Origin: JABDPF01 sp036351575
Lineage (GTDB): Bacteria > Pseudomonadota > Gammaproteobacteria > Xanthomonadales > SZUA-36
DNA: 48,588 nucleotides
NCBI GenBank assembly: GCA_036351575.1
Contig: JAZBPJ010000169.1
Coordinates: forward strand, 1 to 48,588
Reading direction: 5' to 3'
The translations under genes were made by a program, and so were the position numbers. Under the pieces are notes generated by a model. That model did no database searches. It was given only the letters and a program-made list of their open reading frames with translations, and was not told the origin of the DNA. Below are positions 13,655 to 22,889 of this stretch, in pieces; within the stretch, counting starts at the first letter, position 1, and the number at the start of each line of letters is the position of its first letter.

Positions 13655-13685
13655 GAGAGGAGGCGCAAGCCTCCTCTCTTTTTTT
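13655..13685 (+). terminator. intrinsic terminator of the large RNA
   Basis: A perfect 10-bp GC-rich stem (GAGAGGAGGC / GCCTCCTCTC, 13655-13664 and 13669-13678) with a GCAA tetraloop is followed directly by seven Ts (13679-13685). It separates the RNA from the mla operon 90 bases further on. Confidence 0.95.
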
Positions 13686-13741
13686 ATGCCCTGAAAATCT
13701 CCACCTTCCCCCTACTCACTGCGACCCGGGCAGTTTCGTAA

Positions 13742-13747
13742 TACAAT
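13742..13747 (+). promoter_or_regulatory. candidate -10 element for the mla operon
   Basis: TACAAT lies 28 bases before ATG 13776, in the only gap between the RNA terminator and mlaF. No good -35 is visible at 16-18 bases. GGTCACAG upstream of the ATG offers a weak ribosome binding site. Confidence 0.35.
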
Positions 13748-13775
13748 TGTCCGTCACTTCAGGTCACAGTATGAA

Positions 13776-14600
13776 ATGGAAAGCGAAGCCGTTAACCCAA
13801 TCGTTCCGGAGCCACCCGTCGTGCGCATGCGCGACCTGGTGTTTCGGCGCAACCGCCGCACCATCCTCGACGGCGTCAGCATCGATGTTCATCGCGGCTC
13901 CATCGTGGCGTTCATGGGCCCCAGCGGCGTCGGTAAAACGACCATTCTGCAGCTGATCTGCGGTCGGCTGCGGCCGGACGAAGGCAGCGTGGAGGTCAAC
14001 GGCCACCGCATTTCCGAGATGTCCTCGCGGGAACTGCAAAGCTTTCGACGGCATATCGGCGTTCTTCTGCAGGACGGGGCGCTGTTCACTGACCTGACGG
14101 TTTTTGAAAACATCGCCACCCCGGTCAGGGAACATTCGAATCTGCCCGAGGCGCTGATCCGCCGGCTCGTCATGAGCAAGCTCAACGCCGTCGGTCTCGG
14201 CGGTACCGAGGACCTGATGCCGCATGAACTGTCGGGCGGCATGGCGCGGCGCATTGCATTCGCCCGGGCCGTGGTGATGGATCCCTGCCTCATGCTCTAT
14301 GACGAGCCGATGAACGGGCTCGACCCAATTGCGGTATCCACGATTCGCACGCTGATGAGGGAAACGAACGACGCACTGGACATGACCAGCCTGGTCGTGA
14401 CCCACGATGTCGGCGAAATGCAAAAGCTGGCTGATTACTGCTACATCCTCTCCGAGGGAAAAATCGCCGGAGAAGGAACGCCGCAGGAGTTGTGCGAAAG
14501 TCACGAGCCCAACGTCAACCAGTTCATGAACGGCAAGGTCGACGGCCCGATTCCGTTCAATTACAAGCTGTCCGAAGGACAATGGGGCCTGCTGGACTGA
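13776..14600 (+). CDS. mlaF: phospholipid-transport ABC ATPase MlaF
   Basis: The 274-residue ATPase has Walker A GPSGVGKTT, Q-loop LLQDGALF, signature LSGGMARR, Walker B CLMLYDEP and the switch histidine in VVTHD. The opening VVRMRDLVFRRNRRTILDGVSI and FTDLTVFENIATPVRE are typical of MlaF. It powers the MlaFEDB complex that moves phospholipids between the inner membrane and periplasmic MlaC, maintaining outer-membrane asymmetry. ATG 13776 is preferred over the overlapping out-of-frame ATG at 13771. mlaE starts one base after its stop. Confidence 0.94.
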   Translation: MESEAVNPIVPEPPVVRMRDLVFRRNRRTILDGVSIDVHRGSIVAFMGPSGVGKTTILQLICGRLRPDEGSVEVNGHRISEMSSRELQSFRRHIGVLLQDGALFTDLTVFENIATPVREHSNLPEALIRRLVMSKLNAVGLGGTEDLMPHELSGGMARRIAFARAVVMDPCLMLYDEPMNGLDPIAVSTIRTLMRETNDALDMTSLVVTHDVGEMQKLADYCYILSEGKIAGEGTPQELCESHEPNVNQFMNGKVDGPIPFNYKLSEGQWGLLD

Positions 14601-14601
14601 A

Positions 14602-15372
14602 ATGGACACTCCTACGACCCCGTTCCGGAATATCGTCAAGCCCTTTTGGGAAGCCGGCCGCTGCCTGCTGTTTTTCTTCCTCATGCTCACGGGCCTGCGC
14701 CTGGAAGGTTCGCAGTGGCGGTCGGTGCTGCAGCAAATTTACCTGGTGGGCGCACGATCCCTGGTTATCATCATGATCTGCGGATTCTTCGTGGGCATGG
14801 TGCTTTCACTGCAGGCGGTCAATTCCCTCGAACAGTTCGGAGCGCAGGACCAGGTCGGCCTGTTGGTCGGCAAATCCATTTTTCGCGAACTCGGACCGGT
14901 ACTGACGGCCCTGCTGTTCGCCGGCCGCGCGGGCACGTCGATCACCGCCGAGATCGGGCTCATGAAGGCAACCAACCAGATCGAAGCCATGCACCTGATG
15001 GCTATCGATCCCGTGCACCGCATCGCGCTTCCGCGGTTTGTAGCCGGCGTGATTTCCGTTCCCCTGCTCACCGCGATCTTCAGCGCGATGGCCATCCTCG
15101 GCAGCGTCATTTTTTCGATCGGCGTAATGGGGCTGGATACCGGCATATTCTGGAGCAAGCTGCAGACCAGCGTTCATTTCCACCAGGACCTGATGCAGGG
15201 CGTCCTGAAGAGCTTCGTGTTCGGCGGCACCGTCAGCCTGGTCGCGGTCTATTTCGGTTACGACTCCAAGCCGACCGGCGCGGGCGTGGGTACGGCCACG
15301 ACGAACACCGTCGTACTCAGCTCCGTGCTGATCCTGATTTTCGATTTCATCATCACATCGTTCCTGACCTGA
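14602..15372 (+). CDS. mlaE: phospholipid-transport ABC permease MlaE
   Basis: The 256-residue protein has the MlaE/YrbE permease pattern: an amphipathic N-terminus, then about five transmembrane helices. Conserved blocks include FVGMVLSLQAVNSLEQFGA, GRAGTSITAEIGLMKATNQIEAM (the ATPase-coupling and lipid-cavity region) and VAGVISVPLLTAI. It forms the MlaE dimer at the centre of MlaFEDB in the inner membrane. It begins one base after mlaF and mlaD follows 10 bases later behind a GAGG ribosome binding site. Confidence 0.94.
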   Translation: MDTPTTPFRNIVKPFWEAGRCLLFFFLMLTGLRLEGSQWRSVLQQIYLVGARSLVIIMICGFFVGMVLSLQAVNSLEQFGAQDQVGLLVGKSIFRELGPVLTALLFAGRAGTSITAEIGLMKATNQIEAMHLMAIDPVHRIALPRFVAGVISVPLLTAIFSAMAILGSVIFSIGVMGLDTGIFWSKLQTSVHFHQDLMQGVLKSFVFGGTVSLVAVYFGYDSKPTGAGVGTATTNTVVLSSVLILIFDFIITSFLT

Positions 15373-15382
15373 GGTAACCAAC

Positions 15383-15856
15383 ATGCGCGCCAACTACAAG
15401 GTCGAACTTGCTTCCGGGGTGTTCCTGCTGATCGGTGTCGCCGCCCTGGTGTGGCTGGCGACCGCGGCCACCGATTTCGGGCAGGACATCGGCGACGACA
15501 CCTACACGCTTTCCGCCCGCTTCCAGGACGTCGCCGACCTGCGCCCCGGGTCACCGGTTAAGATCGGCGGCGTGACCATCGGCAAAGTTGAATCTATTAC
15601 CCTCGACCCGGTCTCATTCGAGGCGGTGGTCTCGATGAGTATTGCGTCCCGTTACAATGAAATACCATCGGACACGGGTGCGGCGATCCTCACTTCGGGT
15701 GTGCTCGGAGACCGCTACCTGGGGCTCGAACCCGGCGGAGCCCCGGACGTATTGCAGGACGGAGACGAAATGTTCATTACCCAGTCGGCCTTCGTTCTCG
15801 AACAGGTAATTGGTAAATTCATATTTTCCGCCGGATCGGAAGACGGAACAGAATGA
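15383..15856 (+). CDS. mlaD: MCE-domain lipid-binding protein MlaD
   Basis: The 157-residue protein has one N-terminal membrane helix (LASGVFLLIGVAALVWLATA) and a single MCE domain with LSARFQDVADLRPGSPVKIGGVTIGKV and GAAILTSGVLGDRYLGLEPG. The C-terminal amphipathic helix (SAFVLEQVIGKFIFS) fits the pore-lining segment of the MlaD hexamer. It binds phospholipid in the periplasm on top of MlaE and hands it to MlaC. Its stop overlaps the mlaC start (ATGA). Confidence 0.94.
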   Translation: MRANYKVELASGVFLLIGVAALVWLATAATDFGQDIGDDTYTLSARFQDVADLRPGSPVKIGGVTIGKVESITLDPVSFEAVVSMSIASRYNEIPSDTGAAILTSGVLGDRYLGLEPGGAPDVLQDGDEMFITQSAFVLEQVIGKFIFSAGSEDGTE

Positions 15857-16470
15857 AAAAACTGCTGACCTTGCTGCTGCTGACCCTGCCCGGCGCCGCT
15901 TTGTGCGCTGACCCCGCGGTCGATCCGCGGGAACCGGACCAGATCATACTGGAAACAACGGAGACCCTGCGCGCAACCGTCAACGAACGGCGTGCGGAAT
16001 TCGAAGAAAACCCGGAACTCCTCAAGCAACTCGTGAACCGCGACATGCTGCCCCTGATCGACACCGGGTACTCGGCGCGGCTGATCCTGGGCCGCGCGGG
16101 GCGCGGCGCCAGCCCGGAACAGGTCGACCGTTTCGCCGCCGCGATCAGCAACGTGCTGCTGGACCGCTACGCAGATGGATTGCTCGAGTTTCGCGATGGC
16201 GGGCAGTTCGAAGTGCTGCCGCTGAAAGGAAAGAACGATGAGCGAATGACGCGCGTTCGCACACGGTTTTACAGCGAAACCGGCACGTTCACACCGGTCG
16301 ACTTTGCCTTCAGGAAAACGGAAACGGGCTGGAAAGCCTTTGATGTCACCGTCGAGGGTATTTCCTATGTCATGACCTACCGCAACCAGATCGGTCCGCG
16401 CGTTGCCGAGGTCGGCATCGACCAGGCAAGCGAGGATATCGAGTCGGGCCAACTCTCCCTGGAAAACTGA
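15853..16470 (+). CDS. mlaC: periplasmic phospholipid carrier MlaC
   Basis: The 205-residue precursor has a signal peptide ending ALCA near residue 18. The MlaC/Ttg2D fold blocks include NRDMLPLIDTGYSARLILGR, the FRKTETGWKAFDVTVEGISYV strand pair and a final TYRNQIG. MlaC ferries phospholipid across the periplasm between MlaA at the outer membrane and MlaD. It overlaps mlaD upstream and mlaB downstream (TGATG), so it is translated from one polycistronic message. Confidence 0.92.
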   Translation: MKKLLTLLLLTLPGAALCADPAVDPREPDQIILETTETLRATVNERRAEFEENPELLKQLVNRDMLPLIDTGYSARLILGRAGRGASPEQVDRFAAAISNVLLDRYADGLLEFRDGGQFEVLPLKGKNDERMTRVRTRFYSETGTFTPVDFAFRKTETGWKAFDVTVEGISYVMTYRNQIGPRVAEVGIDQASEDIESGQLSLEN

Positions 16471-16808
16471 TGCCCCAGGGAAGCCACGGCCGTGAAGACC
16501 TGCAGCAAAGCCGCATGGAAATCGATGCGGACGGCCGGGTTCGGCTGCACGGACCGTTGACTTTCGATACCTGCGCGCGTCTTTATCACCAGATGAGCGA
16601 ACATCGCGCGGGGGCGCTGACCCGCATCGATCTTTCAGGCGTAACGTCCGTGGACAGCGCCGGCCTCGCCCTGCTGCTGGAATGGCAGGCCGGCAATCGC
16701 GACAGCCACCGCAGAATCGAGATGCGCGGCGTGCCCCGGAACCTGCTGCGCCTGGCGCGGCTGAACGGGGCGATCAAGCTGCTGGACCTGACGGGAAAGG
16801 AAGCATGA
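16470..16808 (+). CDS. mlaB: STAS-domain protein MlaB
   Basis: The 112-residue cytoplasmic protein has a STAS domain with the characteristic SGVTSVDSAGLALLLEW, where the serine corresponds to the phosphorylatable position in anti-sigma antagonists. In the Mla complex MlaB binds the ATPase MlaF and stabilises it. The start overlaps the mlaC stop and the stop overlaps the mlaA start (ATGA, 16805-16808). Confidence 0.9.
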   Translation: MPQGSHGREDLQQSRMEIDADGRVRLHGPLTFDTCARLYHQMSEHRAGALTRIDLSGVTSVDSAGLALLLEWQAGNRDSHRRIEMRGVPRNLLRLARLNGAIKLLDLTGKEA

Positions 16809-17539
16809 CCCTGCGCGTTTCGACCCGGCTCCCGGCCGCCCTGTTCCTCCTTGCCTTGCTCACAGCCTGCTCGAGTCAGCAGGTCGCCCTGACAGATCCC
16901 GAACGCGATCCCTGGGAACCCTATAACCGCAAGGTTCACGCGTTCAACATGGGTCTCGACAAGTACGTCTTGCGGCCCGTCGCCAAGGGCTACGACACCG
17001 TGATGCCGGACGCGCCGCAGCGCGGCGTGCGCAACTTTTTCCGCAACCTCGCCTACCCGGTGACTTTTCTCAACCTGCTGATGCAGGGCAAGTTCGAACA
17101 ATCCATGGATGCCACGGCGCGCTTCCTGGTCAACACGACGGTCGGTCTCGGCGGATTTTTCGACGTCGCCTCGCGCGCGGGGCTGCCGCATCACGCCGAG
17201 GACTTCGGCCAGACCATGGCGGTCTGGGGCTGGAAAGAGAGCCGCTATTTCGTGATGCCCATCTTCGGTCCATACACCGTGCGCGATTTGGCCGGCCGCA
17301 GTTTTTACGGCTACTTCCACCCGATCAGTTACATGGTGCGGGAACACGACGCCTATTACCTTGTCGCGATCGACCTGGTGACGCTGCGGGCGGAACTGCT
17401 TCCCTTCGATGAACAGCTCAGGTCGGCGCCTGATCCCTACGTACTCGTGCGCGACGTTTACCTGCAGAACCGCGAATTCGATATTTACGACGGCGACCCG
17501 CCGCTGCCCGACTACGAAGCGCTGCTGGAGGAGTACTGA
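16805..17539 (+). CDS. mlaA: outer-membrane lipoprotein MlaA (VacJ)
   Basis: The 244-residue precursor has lipobox LLTAC and the MlaA core: DPWEPYNRKVHAFNMGLDKYV, GVRNFFRNLAYPVTFLNLLMQGK, ARFLVNTTVGLGGFFDVAS and EDFGQTMAVWG. MlaA forms a channel with porins that removes phospholipids from the outer leaflet and passes them to MlaC. In E. coli mlaA is unlinked from mlaFEDCB; here all six genes sit in one overlapping run. ATG 16805 overlaps the mlaB stop; the longer upstream frame is out of phase with mlaB and lacks a signal peptide. Confidence 0.94.
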   Translation: MTLRVSTRLPAALFLLALLTACSSQQVALTDPERDPWEPYNRKVHAFNMGLDKYVLRPVAKGYDTVMPDAPQRGVRNFFRNLAYPVTFLNLLMQGKFEQSMDATARFLVNTTVGLGGFFDVASRAGLPHHAEDFGQTMAVWGWKESRYFVMPIFGPYTVRDLAGRSFYGYFHPISYMVREHDAYYLVAIDLVTLRAELLPFDEQLRSAPDPYVLVRDVYLQNREFDIYDGDPPLPDYEALLEEY

Positions 17540-19347
17540 TGGCGCGGAGATTCCCGGGGCTGCTCCATCGAATCGCTGCCGCGGCGGCGCTGCTCTTTAC
17601 CGCTGCGTGCTCCGAGCCGGCAAACGACCCCGGCGCCACGGCGGCGACCGTCTACCGCCACGCCATGGACGGCGCGCCGCGGAGTCTCGACCCGGCGCAG
17701 GCCTCGAGCGTCTACGCCAAGATGCTGGTCGTCAACCTGTACGACACCCTCTATCGCTACAAGTACCTGGCGCGCCCCTACGAGCTGACCCCCAATCTCG
17801 CGGACGGCATGCCGCAGGTCTCGACGGACGGGCTGATTTACACCATTCGCATCAAGCCGGGCGCCCGCTTCATGGACGACGAGGCATTCCCCGGCGGAGC
17901 GGGCCGGGCCGTGACAGCCGAGGACTTCGTTTATTCACTCAAGCGCCACTTCGACCCCGCGACCCGGTCCCGGGGCGCATGGCTGTGGCAGGACCGCATT
18001 GTCGGCATGGAACAATGGAAGACCGACGGGGCTGACTACGATGCACCGGTGTCCGGACTGCGCGCGATCGATGAGCGCACCATACAGATCCAGCTGATTA
18101 CGCCGTTTCCGCAGCTCACCCACACGCTGGCGCAGGGTTTTGCCGCCGTCGTGCCGCGTGAAGCGGTCGAGCATTATGGCGCCGGGTTCGCGATAAACCC
18201 GGTCGGTTCGGGGCCGTATCGCCTGGACGGTTTCGACAGCTCCGGCGCGACCTTGCTGCGCAACGACTCGTTTCGCCATGAACCCTTCAGCCTGGAAGCA
18301 GAAGGCGCGGACCCGGCCGCAGCCGGGACAGGAAGCTTCGAACACCTGGAAGGGCGCGCCCCGCCCTTCATCGACCGCATCGAGGTGCAGTTCATCGCCG
18401 AGGATGCGGCGCGCTGGAACACGCTGATCGCCGGTGAAGCGGATTTCATCAAGGTTCCGGTCAGCCAGTTCGACAGCGTGCTGGCGTCCCGGGCGCCGCC
18501 CAGGCTCAACGCTGATATGGCGGCCCGCTTCGACCTTGCGGCCAACCTGGAATCCGGCTTCGTACACACCGACTTCAACATGGACGACCCGGCTATCGGC
18601 TACCACCCGGACCCGGACCAGGATGCACGCAATCGCGGCCTGCGCTGCGCCATCGTCAAGGCCTTTGACTGGGAGCGCCGGAACGACGTGTTCTATTACG
18701 GCATCGGCCGCGTGTTTCCCGGCATCATCCCACCGGTCGCCCCCGAGTTCGATCCGTCCCAGGACCGTTCCTGGACAGAACGCGACCTGGACGGCGCGCG
18801 GCGCCTGCTTCGCGAGTCCGGCTGGCACGCGGACAACCTGCCGACGCTGGAATACGGTTTTCCGTCCAGCGTCACGGAGCGGCAGATGTTCGAGCAGTTT
18901 CGAAGCTTCATGGCCGACATCGGCTACCCGGCGGAAAAAGTCCGCCCCCTGACCTTTGCGACTTACGGCGATTACGCCCGCGCCTACCTCAACCGTGAAG
19001 TCATGCTGGTCACGACCGGCTGGACCATGGATTACCCTGACGCCGAGAACACCATGCAGCTGTTCTTCGGCCCCAACGCCTCGCCCGGATCGAACAGCGC
19101 CAACTACGACAACCCCGAGTTCAATCGGCTCTTTCGAGCCAGCGCCACGCTGCGGCCGTCGCCGATGCGAACCAGCATGTACCGCAACATGAACCGCATC
19201 CTGCAGGAAGACTGCGCCACGATCAGCGGCATTTCCCGAACCCTCATCCTGGTCTGGAACCGCGAGTTCGCGATGCTGCCGGACCGCTCTTTCGTAGGCG
19301 GATTTTTCTTCCGTTTCGTCGACCGGGCCGGCGCTCAAGGGCCCTGA
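17539..19347 (+). CDS. peptide-type ABC transporter substrate-binding lipoprotein (SBP family 5)
   Basis: The 602-residue protein has a lipobox ending at Cys24 (LFTAAC). It carries family-5 signature blocks: APRSLDPAQASSVYAKMLVVNLYDTLYRY, YTIRIKPGARF, TAEDFVYSLKRHFDP, GSGPYRLDGF and WTMDYPDAENTMQLFFGP. It is the OppA/DppA-like binder for the importer genes that follow. Its ATG overlaps the mlaA stop (TGATG), so peptide or muropeptide uptake is physically joined to the Mla operon. Substrate identity (oligopeptide, murein peptide or other) cannot be read from the sequence. Confidence 0.9.
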   Translation: MARRFPGLLHRIAAAAALLFTAACSEPANDPGATAATVYRHAMDGAPRSLDPAQASSVYAKMLVVNLYDTLYRYKYLARPYELTPNLADGMPQVSTDGLIYTIRIKPGARFMDDEAFPGGAGRAVTAEDFVYSLKRHFDPATRSRGAWLWQDRIVGMEQWKTDGADYDAPVSGLRAIDERTIQIQLITPFPQLTHTLAQGFAAVVPREAVEHYGAGFAINPVGSGPYRLDGFDSSGATLLRNDSFRHEPFSLEAEGADPAAAGTGSFEHLEGRAPPFIDRIEVQFIAEDAARWNTLIAGEADFIKVPVSQFDSVLASRAPPRLNADMAARFDLAANLESGFVHTDFNMDDPAIGYHPDPDQDARNRGLRCAIVKAFDWERRNDVFYYGIGRVFPGIIPPVAPEFDPSQDRSWTERDLDGARRLLRESGWHADNLPTLEYGFPSSVTERQMFEQFRSFMADIGYPAEKVRPLTFATYGDYARAYLNREVMLVTTGWTMDYPDAENTMQLFFGPNASPGSNSANYDNPEFNRLFRASATLRPSPMRTSMYRNMNRILQEDCATISGISRTLILVWNREFAMLPDRSFVGGFFFRFVDRAGAQGP

Positions 19348-20285
19348 TGCGTTTCACGGCAGGCAAGCTGTTGCACGGGCTGCTGCTCATCCTGGGCGTG
19401 ACCTTCCTGAGTTTCCTGCTGATGGTCTGGTTCGGCCCCGACCAGACCTACAGCCTGATCGGCAAGAACGCCAGCGCGGAAGAGATCGCCAGCGTTCGCC
19501 ATCAACTGGGTTATGACCAGCCGTTTTTCGCCCGGTATTTCGAGTACCTGCGTGAACTCGTCACGCTCGACCTGGGAACTTCTAATGCATCCGGCGAAGC
19601 GGTCCGCAGCCTGCTGGCCCGCACCCTGCCCGTCTCGCTCGCCCTGATGATTCCGGGCTTCGTGCTGGGCAACCTGCTCGGCATTGCGCTCGGACTGGCG
19701 GCGGCACAGCACCGGGGCCGCTGGCCGGACCGGCTCATCACCGGTTTTTCGGTGAGCGGCATGAGCCTCAGTTTCCTGGTCATCATCATCGGCATGCAGG
19801 CGCTGCTGTGCACTCCCTACGGTCTCGACCTCTTTCCGGTGCGCGGTTGGCGCGTGGACAGCTTCGCCTCCTACCTTCAATACGCCACCGTGCCCAGCCT
19901 CTCTCTGATCCTGGTCGCGCTCGGCTACAACACGCGCTTCTACCGGGCCGTGTTCATCGAAGAATACGGCCGGGATCATATCCGCACGGCGCGCGCTTTC
20001 GGCGCTTCGACGACGGAGATCCTGTGGAAACACGTGCTCAGGAACAGCCTCGTTCCCGTGATTACCCGGTTCATGTTTTCGATTCCACTGGTGGTCATTT
20101 CAGGCAGCCTGCTGATCGAGAGCTACTTCGGGATTCCGGGTATCGGGCTGGCCACCTTCGAGGCGATAACGAGCGGTGACCAGCCTGTCCTGAAAGCCGT
20201 CGTGGGGCTCACCGCGGTGGCCTTCGTGCTGCTGCAGGCCGTCACCGACACGCTCTACCGACTCGTCGATCCCCGGGTGACATGA
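19347..20285 (+). CDS. peptide-type ABC permease, OppB/DppB-like
   Basis: The 312-residue protein has about six transmembrane helices. The N-terminal block LLHGLLLILGVTFLSFLLMVW plus HQLGYDQPFFARYFEYL is typical of OppB/DppB. The cytoplasmic coupling motif is EEYGRDHIRTARAFGAS (EAA-type loop). It overlaps the binding-protein gene by TGATG and oppC by ATGA. Confidence 0.9.
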   Translation: MRFTAGKLLHGLLLILGVTFLSFLLMVWFGPDQTYSLIGKNASAEEIASVRHQLGYDQPFFARYFEYLRELVTLDLGTSNASGEAVRSLLARTLPVSLALMIPGFVLGNLLGIALGLAAAQHRGRWPDRLITGFSVSGMSLSFLVIIIGMQALLCTPYGLDLFPVRGWRVDSFASYLQYATVPSLSLILVALGYNTRFYRAVFIEEYGRDHIRTARAFGASTTEILWKHVLRNSLVPVITRFMFSIPLVVISGSLLIESYFGIPGIGLATFEAITSGDQPVLKAVVGLTAVAFVLLQAVTDTLYRLVDPRVT

Positions 20286-21127
20286 TGGCGATGGCGCGAA
20301 CGCTCAGCAGACTCAGGCAGGACCGCAGCGGGCTCGCCGGCCTGTCTATCGTTGCCCTGTTTTTCCTGGTCTCTATCGCAGTCTGGGCAGGCTGGCTCGG
20401 ACAGGATTGGTCGGCGGCAGACGGGGCCCGCTGGGAGGGGCCGGGTCCGGCCCATTGGTTCGGAACGAACGTGCTGGGCCAGGACATATTTGAACGCGCC
20501 GTTTACAGTGTGCGGACGGCTTTCGAGATCGGGCTGGTCGTGGCCCTGCTTTCGACCGTGCTGGGCGCCGCGCTTGGCGCCGTGGCAGGCTGGCGCGGCA
20601 ATACCTGGATCGACGGCGCGATCACCTGGCTGAAGGGTGTCCTGGACGCGATTCCCTTTTACCTGTTCGTCGCCGCGGTCGCCTTCGCCCTTCGCGGAGC
20701 GCCCTGGGCCATGCACCTCGCGATGGTCGCGACGTTCTGGACCACGACGGCCCGGCTGGTCCGCGCCGAGGTACTGAAAATCCGCTCGCTTGACTACGTT
20801 CGCTCCGCCCGCGCCATCGGCCTGCCGGGGGCGGTGATCCTGGCCCGTCACGTACTGCCGAACACGACACACATCCTGCTCGTCCAGGGCACCATCGCTT
20901 TCGTGGCGGCCATCAAGACCGAGGTCGTCCTCAGTTTTCTCGGTCTCGGGGTCCAGGACGGGGTCAGCTGGGGGCTGATGCTGGCCGAGAGCACGCAGGA
21001 AGTGCTCGCCGGTCATTTCGGCAACTTCATCGCCGCGTCCGGCATGCTGTTCCTGCTCCTGCTCGGCCTGAACCTGCTCGCCGACGCCATGCAGGACGCA
21101 CTTGATCCGAAGCAGGCGGCGCTGTGA
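20282..21127 (+). CDS. peptide-type ABC permease, OppC/DppC-like
   Basis: The 281-residue protein has the OppC layout: a short cytoplasmic start (LRQDRSGLAGLSIVALFFLV), GPAHWFGTNVLGQDIFERAVYS, about six helices, and the coupling loop SLDYVRSARAIGLPG. It pairs with the preceding OppB-like permease. Translation is coupled at both ends; the ATPase gene downstream begins with GTG inside its last codons. Confidence 0.9.
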   Translation: MMAMARTLSRLRQDRSGLAGLSIVALFFLVSIAVWAGWLGQDWSAADGARWEGPGPAHWFGTNVLGQDIFERAVYSVRTAFEIGLVVALLSTVLGAALGAVAGWRGNTWIDGAITWLKGVLDAIPFYLFVAAVAFALRGAPWAMHLAMVATFWTTTARLVRAEVLKIRSLDYVRSARAIGLPGAVILARHVLPNTTHILLVQGTIAFVAAIKTEVVLSFLGLGVQDGVSWGLMLAESTQEVLAGHFGNFIAASGMLFLLLLGLNLLADAMQDALDPKQAAL

Positions 21128-21905
21128 AGAATCCCGTGCTCAGCGTCCGCGACCTCTCGGTATTCATCGGCGACCAGGCCGTGGTGGACCGGGTCAGTTT
21201 CGATTTATACGCAGGTGAAGTACTGGCCCTGGTCGGCGAATCGGGCTGCGGCAAGACCAAGACGGCAGAAGCGATCATGGGCCTTCTTGCGGGGGATGCA
21301 AAAAACAGGAGGACGGGTTCGATTCGCCTCGGCGAGCAGGAGCTCATGTCCATGAGCGAAGCCGAAATGCGCCGCATTCGGGGGCGGGAAATCTCGATGG
21401 TTTTCCAGGAGCCGATGACCGCGCTGGATCCCGTCTTCAGCAACGGGGAGCAATTGGCGCAGCAGTTTCGCCGACATCGCGGGCAATCCCGCCGCCAGGC
21501 GCGGGATTCAGCGGCCGAAATGCTGACTCACGTTGGAATACAGGATCCGGAACGCATCATGCGCAGCTACCCGCACCAGCTCTCGGGCGGCCTGCGGCAG
21601 CGCCTGATCGTCGCCATGGCGATGGCCTGCCGGCCGCAGGTACTGATCGCAGACGAACCCACAACGGCGCTCGACGTGACGACGCAGGCCCAGGTGCTGG
21701 GGCAGATGACGAAGCTCGGGCGGGAGATCGGCACGGCAATCCTCCTGATCACGCATGACCTTGGCGTCGTCGCGCAATACGGCGATCGCGCGCTGATCAT
21801 GCGGCGCGGAAAACTGCTGGAAAACCAGCCCGTGAAAGACCTGTTCGCCAAACCCGAAAATCCGTATACCGGATCGCTGATTGCCGCAGCGCGCGAGTTG
21901 AGCAC

Positions 21906-21909
<4 letters not shown>
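21124..21909 (+). CDS. peptide-type ABC ATPase, OppD/DppD-like
   Basis: The 261-residue ATPase has Walker A GESGCGKTKTAEAIMG, a Q-loop in VFQEPMTALDPVF, signature LSGGLRQR, Walker B VLIADEPTTALD and LLITHDLGVV. The start is GTG 21124 in a GTGA overlap with the permease gene. It is shorter than many OppD proteins because it stops soon after KPENPYTGSL. It lacks the C-terminal oligopeptide-transporter extension, which is present in the next ATPase. Confidence 0.9.

Positions 21910-22888
<979 letters not shown>

Positions 22889-22889
<1 letters not shown>

Larger units (their letters stand above)
13098..13685 (+). ncRNA. large structured non-coding RNA of unknown class, about 590 nt
   Basis: This 590-base stretch has no credible protein gene but is full of complementary pairs and stable tetraloops. 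Helices readable by eye are: 13109-13114/13155-13160; 13175-13181/13190-13196; 13205-13211/13224-13230 (7 bp); 13255-13260/13266-13271; a GAAA-capped hairpin 13287-13300; and a 7-bp long-range helix 13541-13547/13644-13650 closing a 3' domain. Between 13306 and 13475 lie five consecutive hairpins, each built as outer stem, purine internal loop with GGA on both strands, inner stem, and GCAA or UUCG cap. GGTAC (13185-13189, in a loop) can pair with GTACC (13231-13235) as a pseudoknot. A strong terminator ends it. It lacks the conserved cores of RNase P RNA, tmRNA, 6S RNA and group I or II introns. The dense GGA sites allow a CsrA-sequestering role, but 590 nt is long for that class. The 5' end is approximate. 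Confidence 0.75.

Noticed and set aside
13098..13685. RNase P RNA, tmRNA, 6S RNA, or a group I or II intron
   Set aside because: I looked for the GAGGAAAGTCC core of RNase P, the tRNA-like ends and tag frame of tmRNA, the 6S bubble, and the catalytic domain V of group II introns. None is present, and there is no intron-encoded protein.
13183..13741. Two overlapping plus-strand open frames (13183-13533 and 13418-13741) within the intergenic region
   Set aside because: Both translate to low-complexity Arg/Gly/Pro/Lys-rich protein that follows the repeated hairpins; the second runs through the terminator. The region is better explained as structured RNA.
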